Positions 1-4,565 of a stretch of DNA of 8,017 bases are shown here, piece by piece; position 1 is the first letter of the stretch; each line of letters opens with the position of its first letter. The translations under genes were made by a program, and so were the position numbers. Source of the stretch: an uncultured Oscillospiraceae bacterium (GTDB lineage Bacteria > Bacillota > Clostridia > Oscillospirales > Oscillospiraceae); NCBI GenBank assembly GCA_905234005.1, contig CAJOFW010000185.1, positions 1-8,017 of the forward strand. Direction: 5' to 3'. The notes below the pieces were generated by a model that saw only the letters and a program-made list of their open reading frames with translations, was not told the DNA's origin and did no database searches.

Positions 1-1111
1 AAGCTCGGCAGAAAGCTCCGCATCACGGGCAAGGGCCGCTGCAACGTCACGAACGACTGCGACGTGCGCACATTCATGGCGAACGTCCCGCACAATCCGA
101 AATTCCTCTACAGCGCCGTGAACGCGTTCACGCCGGCGGACGCGATGCGCTTTTTTGAGGAGCTGGGCGTTCCGCTCAAGACCGAACGGGGCGGCCGCGT
201 CTTCCCGGTGTCCGACAACGCGAACGACGTGGCCGACCGCCTCGAGGCGTGGCTCCGGGGCCGGGGCGTCCGCGTCGTGCGCAACCGGGCCGAGGCGATC
301 GAGTACGACGCCGGCGGGGCGGTCTGCGGCGTGCGGACGGACAGGGGCGTCATACCCTGCCGCGCCGCCGTCGTGTGCACGGGCGGCGCGTCCTACCCCG
401 GCACTCGCCGCCGCCGCCGGTCATCGCGTCATCGACCCCGCGCCGTCGCTCGTGCCGCTCGAAAGCCCGGACGCCTTCTGCGCAGAGCTTGCCGGTCTCG
501 CGCCGCGAAACGTCACGCTGACCGTGCTCGAAAACGGAAAGGCGATCCATAAGGAGCAGGGCGAGATGCTCTTTGCCCACTTCGGCGTGACCGGGCCGCT
601 GGTGCTGTCCGCGAGCGCCCATATGCGTTCGTTCGGCGAGCGGGCCTACGCCCTCGCTATCGACTTCAAGCCCGCCCTTGACGCGGAAAAGCTCGACGCC
701 CGCATACTGCGGGACTTTGATAAGTTCAAAAACCGCGACGTCGGCAACGCCCTCGACGAGCTTATGCCGCGTTCGCTGATCCCGGTCGTCCTGCGTCTTG
801 CGGCGATTCCGCCCGACACGAAGACACACTCCGTCACCCGCGTACAGCGCCGCGCCCTCGCCGGGACGCTGAAGGCGTTTCCGGTGCGTGTGACCGGCCC
901 GCGTCCGATCGCCGAGGCGATCGTCACACGCGGCGGCGTGGACGTAAAGCAGGTCGACCCGCGTTCAATGGCGTCACGCCTCGTGCCCGGCCTGTATTTT
1001 GCCGGGGAGGTGCTGGACGTGGACGCGTACACGGGCGGCTTCAATCTGCAAATCGCGTGGGCGACCGGCCGTCTGGCCGGCCTGCACGCGGGAACGGAAG
1101 CATCCGAATGA
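1..1111 (+). pseudogene. BaiN/HI0933-family NAD(P)/FAD-dependent oxidoreductase, 5'-truncated by the window and frameshifted near base 400
   Basis: The gene is already open at base 1. The first frame reads GRKLRITGKGRCNVTN (residues 3-18 of the visible part), a hallmark of the HI0933/BaiN flavoprotein family, and continues to VVCTGGASYPGT at about base 405. From about 401 the homology jumps to the +2 frame (LAAAAGHRVIDPAPSLVPLE, then HFGVTGPLVL) and runs to the family's C-terminal FAD-binding signature GLYFAGEVLDVDAYTGGF, stopping with TGA at 1109-1111. Family members normally carry a TGSTGDGY-like segment right after ASYPGT. Here it is absent, consistent with loss of about 26 bases (3n+2) at 400-406. 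Read literally, translation shifts into an Arg-rich frame and stops at 552. This could be a genuine pseudogene or an assembly or sequencing error. The family is flavin-dependent and cytosolic; substrates of most members are unknown. It lies 25 bases upstream of cmk, in the usual clostridial order. Confidence 0.82.
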
Positions 1112-1136
1112 CAGAACAGAAAAGGGAAGTATCCAT

Positions 1137-1940
1137 ATGACAGTACAGAATTTGACGGAACCGGTTGATTCCGGCGCAATCCAAGCGGGCGCGGACCAAA
1201 CCGCACCCGTTTCAAACAGGCCCTGCTCCGTCGCCATCGACGGCCCCGCCGGCGCGGGCAAAAGCTCGATCGCGAAGGCCGCCGCGAAACGCTTCGGCTT
1301 CATCTACGTGGACACCGGCGCGATCTACCGCACCGTCGGCCTCGCGGCGCAGCGGGCCGGCATTCCGCCGGAGGAGGCCGCGTCGGTCGAGGCGATTTTG
1401 CCCGGCCTTCAAATCGCGTTCGACTACGGCGCGGACGGAACGCAGCGTATGATCCTGAACGGCGAGGACGTGTCCGGCCTCATCCGCACGCCGGAGATAT
1501 CACGTTACGCCTCCGCCGTGGCCGCCGTGCCCGCCGTGCGGGCGTTTCTGCTCGGACTGCAGCGGGACATGGCGCAGAAGTGTTCGGTCGTCATGGACGG
1601 CCGCGACATCGGCACCGTCGTCCTGCCCGACGCCGGACTCAAGATCTTCCTGACGGCCTCGGTCGAGCAGCGGGCCATGCGCCGCTTCCGCGAGCTGCGG
1701 CAGAAGGGCGACGCGTCCACTTACGAGCAGGTGCTGGCCGATATGATCGCCCGGGACGAGCTGGATACGACCCGGGCCGCCGCGCCGCTCCGGGCGGCGG
1801 ACGACGCCGTGCCTGTGGACACGTCGGAGCTGACGCTCGATGAGAGCGTCGACCGCATCTGCGGCCTGATCGCCGACCGATTCGGCATCGCCGAAGGCTC
1901 CGCAAACGCCGCGGACTGCGGCGCGGGGCGGGACGCATGA
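1137..1940 (+). CDS. cmk: Cytidylate kinase ((d)CMP kinase)
   Basis: Cytosolic nucleoside monophosphate kinase that transfers phosphate from ATP to CMP or dCMP, feeding CTP/dCTP pools. The 267-residue product has the P-loop IDGPAGAGKSS (about residues 34-44), the YVDTGAIYR segment just after it, and the cytidylate-kinase motif MDGRDIGTVVLPDA (about 153-166), followed by the Arg-rich lid region (RAMRRFRELRQKG). The ATG at 1137 is chosen because AAAAGGGAAG lies 7 bases upstream; the frame is open further upstream to 999, but that part overlaps the preceding gene. Typical Cmk is about 220-230 residues. This one has some 30 extra N-terminal residues before the P-loop (MTVQNLTEPVDSGAIQ...) and a short Ala/Gly-rich tail after RFGIAEG, neither with a recognisable motif. 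The stop overlaps the start of ispH-rpsA (ATGA), indicating operon membership and likely translational coupling. In related Clostridia I recall plsC between cmk and ispH; it is absent here. Confidence 0.95.
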   Translation: MTVQNLTEPVDSGAIQAGADQTAPVSNRPCSVAIDGPAGAGKSSIAKAAAKRFGFIYVDTGAIYRTVGLAAQRAGIPPEEAASVEAILPGLQIAFDYGADGTQRMILNGEDVSGLIRTPEISRYASAVAAVPAVRAFLLGLQRDMAQKCSVVMDGRDIGTVVLPDAGLKIFLTASVEQRAMRRFRELRQKGDASTYEQVLADMIARDELDTTRAAAPLRAADDAVPVDTSELTLDESVDRICGLIADRFGIAEGSANAADCGAGRDA

Positions 1941-4135
1941 CCGTCACGCTGGCGGAGAGCGCCGGGTTCTGCTTCGGCGTGGACAGGGCCGTGAGCATGG
2001 CGGAGCGGGCGCTGGAGACCGGCCCGTGCTGGAGCCTCGGCGAGCTTATCCACAACCGGGACGCGGTGGAGCACCTCGGCGGTCTCGGCCTGTCTGTCGC
2101 GGAGGATGTGGACGCGGCGCCGCCCGGCTCCCGCGTTGTCATCCGCTCGCACGGCATATCCCGCGCCGAACGCGACGCACTCGCCCAAAAGGGCTGTACG
2201 CTTCTCGACGCGACGTGTCCCCGTGTGGCGCGCATCCACCGCATCGTCGAACGGGCCGCGGCGGAGGGGCGGCGCGTTGTCATCTTCGGCGAGCCGTCGC
2301 ACCCCGAGGTGCGGGGCATACGCGGCTGGTGCGAAAACGCGGCCGTCGTGCCGGACCTGGAAGCCTTCCGTCAATGGGCGGCGGAAGGCGGCATAATGCC
2401 TGACGAGCCGCTGACAGTTGTCTTCCAGACGACGTCGAATAAAAAAATCAGTGAACAAACTATAAAAAGTTTAGGAAAAGACTTTTCAAACGCGTTGTTC
2501 TATGATACAATATGCGACGCTACGAGTCTGCGTCAGGCAGAGGCGAGGGAATTGTCCCGCGTCTGCGACGCCATGATCGTCGTGGGCGGACGGCACAGCG
2601 CCAACAGCGTGCATTTGGCGGAAATCTGCCGCGAGAGCTGCGCTGTCGTCCTGTTCGTTCAGAACGCCCGCGAGGTGGACATGTCCCGTCTGAACGGCTG
2701 TGAGCGCATTGGCGTGACAGCCGGAGCCTCGACGCCCTCGTGGATTATCAAGGAGGTAGTAAACCAAATGAGTGAGCCTGAAATCATGAAAGAAGAAATC
2801 GCCCCGGAAGCGGCGCCTGCGGAGGAAGCCGCCCCTGTCGTTGAGGAAGCCCCCGCCGCTGAGGCTGCCCCTGTCGAGGCCGCCCCCGCCGCCGAGGAGG
2901 CACCCGCCGCGGAGGAAGCGGCCCCGGCTGCCGAGGAGGCCCCCGCCCCCAAGGGCGAGATGACCTTTGACGAGCTGCTGGAGGAATCCATCAAGACAAT
3001 CCATAACGGCGATACCGTGACCGGCGTGGTCGCGGCCATCAGCGCAACGGAGATCACCCTCGATCTCTCCACCAAGCACTCCGGATACATATCCGTGTCC
3101 GAGTTCACGAACGATCAGCCCGGCGTCGATATCAACGACCTGGTCAAGATCGGCGATGAGATTCAGGCTTCCGTTATACGCGTGAACGACGTCGAAGGCA
3201 CCGTCCAGCTCTCCAAGCGCCGTCTCGATATCGCGAGGAACTGGGCCGAGATCGAAGCCTGCGCCGAGGAGGGCAACGTCCTCGAGGGCAAGGTCTCCGA
3301 GGAGAACAAGGGCGGCGTCGTCATCAACCTCAAGGGCATCCGCGTGTTCATCCCCGCGTCCCAGACCGGTCTGCCCCGCAACGCCGCGATGACCGAGCTG
3401 GTCGGTCAGACCGTCCGCTTCAAGATCACCGAGGTCAACCGCGCCCGCAGGCGTGTTGTCGGCTCCATCCGCACCGTCGCCATGCGTGAGCGCCGCGAGA
3501 AGGCCGAGAAGATCTGGTCCGAGATCGAGGTCGGCAAGAAATACAACGGCGTGGTCAAGAGCATGACCTCCTACGGCGCGTTCGTCGACATCGGCGGCGT
3601 GGACGGCATGGTGCATGTCTCCGAGATCAGCTGGAAGCGTATCCGCAAGCCCGACGACGTCCTCTCCGTGGGCGACGAGGTCGAGGTCTATGTCATCAGC
3701 TTTGACCCCGAGAAGAAGAAGATCTCCCTCGGCTACCGCAAGGCGGAGGACAACCCCTGGACGAAGTTCACGACCCAGTACCAGGTCGGCGACGTCGCGA
3801 ACGTCCGCGTCGTCAAGTTCATGCCCTTCGGCGCCTTCGCCGAGATCGTACCGGGCGTGGACGGCCTGATCCACATCTCCCAGATCGCGAACCGCCGCAT
3901 CGGCAAGCCCGACGAGGAGCTGACGGTCGGCCAGAATGTCGACGTCAAGATCACCGCGATCGACAACGACAAGCAGAAGGTCAGCCTCAGCATCCGCGCC
4001 CTGACCGAGCAGCCCAGACAGGCGGCTCCCAAGGCGGAGGAGCCGGAGGAGGACGACGACTACCGGGACGAGCCTCGCGGCGACGCCCTCGACGGCAAGG
4101 CCACCGGCTACGCCCCCGAGGACGACGAGTATTGA
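1937..4135 (+). CDS. ispH/rpsA: Bifunctional 4-hydroxy-3-methylbut-2-enyl diphosphate reductase (IspH) / 30S ribosomal protein S1
   Basis: A fusion of two proteins that are separate in most bacteria. Residues 1 to about 277 are IspH, the [4Fe-4S] enzyme that reduces HMBPP to IPP and DMAPP in the last MEP-pathway step. The three cluster-ligand cysteines are C12 (GFCFGV), C94 (DATCP) and C193 (ICDATS), and H39 and H72 match the conserved substrate histidines. Residues 288-338 are an Ala/Pro/Glu-rich linker. Four S1 RNA-binding domains follow, at about 356-431, 444-515, 530-605 and 616-690. The third and fourth are the most canonical (YGAFVDIGGVDGMVHVSEIS; FGAFAEIVPGVDGLIHISQI). An acidic tail ends the protein. 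The S1 part should bind mRNA and possibly the ribosome. This fusion is known from many Clostridia. The ATG start overlaps the cmk stop and has only a weak G-rich upstream sequence, suggesting coupling. The S1 half has its own in-frame start signal at 2768. Confidence 0.95.
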   Translation: MTVTLAESAGFCFGVDRAVSMAERALETGPCWSLGELIHNRDAVEHLGGLGLSVAEDVDAAPPGSRVVIRSHGISRAERDALAQKGCTLLDATCPRVARIHRIVERAAAEGRRVVIFGEPSHPEVRGIRGWCENAAVVPDLEAFRQWAAEGGIMPDEPLTVVFQTTSNKKISEQTIKSLGKDFSNALFYDTICDATSLRQAEARELSRVCDAMIVVGGRHSANSVHLAEICRESCAVVLFVQNAREVDMSRLNGCERIGVTAGASTPSWIIKEVVNQMSEPEIMKEEIAPEAAPAEEAAPVVEEAPAAEAAPVEAAPAAEEAPAAEEAAPAAEEAPAPKGEMTFDELLEESIKTIHNGDTVTGVVAAISATEITLDLSTKHSGYISVSEFTNDQPGVDINDLVKIGDEIQASVIRVNDVEGTVQLSKRRLDIARNWAEIEACAEEGNVLEGKVSEENKGGVVINLKGIRVFIPASQTGLPRNAAMTELVGQTVRFKITEVNRARRRVVGSIRTVAMRERREKAEKIWSEIEVGKKYNGVVKSMTSYGAFVDIGGVDGMVHVSEISWKRIRKPDDVLSVGDEVEVYVISFDPEKKKISLGYRKAEDNPWTKFTTQYQVGDVANVRVVKFMPFGAFAEIVPGVDGLIHISQIANRRIGKPDEELTVGQNVDVKITAIDNDKQKVSLSIRALTEQPRQAAPKAEEPEEDDDYRDEPRGDALDGKATGYAPEDDEY
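2483..2511 (+). promoter_or_regulatory. Candidate internal promoter inside the ispH part of the fusion gene
   Basis: Within a strikingly AT-rich stretch (about 2436-2516) of an otherwise GC-rich gene, TTTTCA (2483-2488, 4 of 6 to TTGACA) is separated by exactly 17 bases from TACAAT (2506-2511, 5 of 6 to TATAAT). Transcription would begin near 2518, about 250 bases before the in-frame ATG at 2768 that could start a free S1 protein. The same bases encode the conserved YDTICDATS motif carrying C193, so part of the composition is constrained by protein sequence. The lysine and isoleucine codons used (aaa, ata) are nevertheless unlike those in the rest of the gene. Function is inferred from sequence match only. 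Confidence 0.4.
2750..2770 (+). promoter_or_regulatory. Internal ribosome binding site and in-frame ATG for a possible stand-alone S1 protein
   Basis: AAGGAGGT at 2750-2757 is a perfect anti-Shine-Dalgarno match, followed 11 bases later by ATG at 2768-2770, in frame with the fusion (residue M278). The site sits exactly at the end of the IspH domain (IKEVVNQ) and before the S1 linker (MSEPEIM). Initiation here would give a 455-residue four-domain S1 protein. The signal is stronger than that at the fusion's own start (1937). It may be a relic of once-separate genes or an active second start. AAG-GAG-GTA also encodes Lys-Glu-Val, a common IspH C-terminal sequence, so chance contributes. Confidence 0.55.
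2798..2950 (+). repeat. Degenerate Ala/Pro/Glu-rich repeat encoding the interdomain linker of IspH-S1
   Basis: About 150 bases made of repeated GCCGAGGAGGC and CCCGCCGCC-like units encode residues 288-338, a run of imperfect EEAAP, EEAP and EAAP units. The peptide is low in complexity, acidic and lacks hydrophobic core residues, so it is expected to be a flexible tether between the IspH domain (or a free S1 N-terminus) and the first S1 fold. Repeated DNA units make the length prone to slippage between strains. Confidence 0.75.
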
Positions 4136-4146
4136 TTTGCCCCGTG

Positions 4147-4176
4147 CGTCACACGGCCCGGACGGGTCGTGTGACG
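4147..4176 (+). other. Strong hairpin directly after the ispH-rpsA stop codon
   Basis: Arms CGTCACACGGCCC (4147-4159) and GGGTCGTGTGACG (4164-4176) pair over 13 positions with one G-U pair and a GGAC loop, starting 11 bases after the stop codon. There is no T-run downstream, so it is unlikely to be a terminator by itself. A role in protecting the 3' end or aiding termination at the next hairpin is inferred. Confidence 0.5.
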
Positions 4177-4195
4177 TGTGAGAGCACTGGCACAA

Positions 4196-4244
4196 CGCAA
4201 AACCCGGCAGACTGTTACTGCGGTACGGTCTGCCGGGTTTTGCG
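4196..4244 (+). terminator. Rho-independent-type terminator after ispH-rpsA, possibly bidirectional
   Basis: A perfect 17-base inverted repeat, CGCAAAACCCGGCAGAC (4196-4212) and GTCTGCCGGGTTTTGCG (4228-4244), with a 15-base loop that can pair internally (TAC/GTA). The GC-rich core is bracketed by AAAA and TTTT, so the U-run forms at the end of the stem on either strand. It closes the flavoprotein-cmk-ispH/rpsA transcription block and separates it from the glycosidase gene. Confidence 0.75.
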
Positions 4245-4343
4245 CGTATCCGGCGGGGAGAATATGCCCGACGGGGGAGAGGATACGGTCAGCCGGGAAG
4301 GGAATGTTAAAAAATCAGGTCAATTGTTGTGGAAATGTTACAA

Positions 4344-4383
4344 GCATTTTACCGAATTATGCGTAGGACGCATAACGAAATGC
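4344..4383. promoter_or_regulatory. 40-base imperfect palindrome upstream of the GH3 gene; candidate operator
   Basis: The core is a perfect 8-base inverted repeat, TTATGCGT (4357-4364) and ACGCATAA (4368-4375), with an AGG centre. It is extended outward by CG/CG and by GCATTT (4344-4349) and AAATGC (4378-4383), for 16 paired positions in all. It lies about 36 bases upstream of the best -10 element and is not followed by a T-run. This fits a binding site for a dimeric regulator of the glycosidase gene better than a terminator. No regulator gene is visible in the window, so the role is inferred. Confidence 0.4.
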
Positions 4384-4394
4384 AAAACTGGCAT

Positions 4395-4424
4395 TGTACA
4401 ATCAGGCCCTAATTGACATATAAT
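4395..4424 (+). promoter_or_regulatory. Candidate promoter of the GH3 gene
   Basis: A perfect TATAAT at 4419-4424 has TGTACA (4395-4400, 4 of 6 to TTGACA) 18 bases upstream. A TTGACA at 4413-4418 abuts the -10 directly, so it cannot be its -35 partner. Short inverted half-sites GACA (4415-4418) and TGTC (4425-4428) bracket the -10 exactly. Predicted transcription start is near 4431, giving a leader of about 135 bases. The surrounding AT-rich composition and the upstream terminator support a promoter here, although the -35 is imperfect. Confidence 0.5.
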
Positions 4425-4450
4425 TGTCGTATCAACTGTGACCTGTCCGC

Positions 4451-4468
4451 CGGCGTCGTATGACGCCG
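4451..4468 (+). other. Short hairpin in the 5' leader of the GH3 gene
   Basis: CGGCGTC (4451-4457) and GACGCCG (4462-4468) form a perfect 7-base stem with a GTAT loop, 20 to 40 bases after the predicted transcription start. It is followed at 4481-4487 by GAGGAGG, a Shine-Dalgarno look-alike with no start codon at a usable distance, some 70 bases ahead of the real site. I recognise no known riboswitch class in the leader. The structure may stabilise the mRNA 5' end. Confidence 0.35.
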
Positions 4469-4551
4469 CGTTGTTCGTGAGAGGAGGAACGAAGCCGCGG
4501 GCGGGCGTATTGCCTTTTATCCAGCGGGAGAGCACTCCCAAAAAACAGAAT

Positions 4552-4558
4552 GAGGAGG
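4552..4558 (+). promoter_or_regulatory. Ribosome binding site of the GH3 gene
   Basis: GAGGAGG lies 7 bases before the ATG at 4566, near-ideal strength and spacing. It fixes the start so that the protein begins just before its first membrane segment. Confidence 0.8.
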
Positions 4559-4565
4559 ACAAAGT

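Noticed and set aside
999..1136. Upstream extension of the cmk frame to an ATG at 999
   Set aside because: It would lie inside the well-conserved C-terminal signature of the flavoprotein. The ATG at 1137 has a Shine-Dalgarno sequence.
2798..2950. The repeated units considered as a CRISPR or minisatellite array
   Set aside because: Units are short, degenerate, in frame and without unique spacers; they simply encode an Ala/Pro/Glu linker.
2486..4195. A 569-codon open frame antisense to ispH-rpsA
   Set aside because: Leu/Asp/Val-rich repetitive translation mirroring the S1-domain codons, with no plausible start signal; the sense gene is unambiguous.
4330..4343. A possible CcpA cre site (TGGAAATGTTACA)
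   Set aside because: It matches the consensus only if one base is skipped and the central CG is missing, so the match is too weak.
4132..4416. A 94-codon frame after ispH-rpsA
   Set aside because: It spans both hairpins and the terminator, lacks a ribosome site and its translation resembles nothing known to me.
4413..4424. TTGACA immediately followed by TATAAT read as a consensus promoter
   Set aside because: The two hexamers abut with no spacer, so they cannot work as a -35/-10 pair; only the TATAAT was kept, with an upstream -35.
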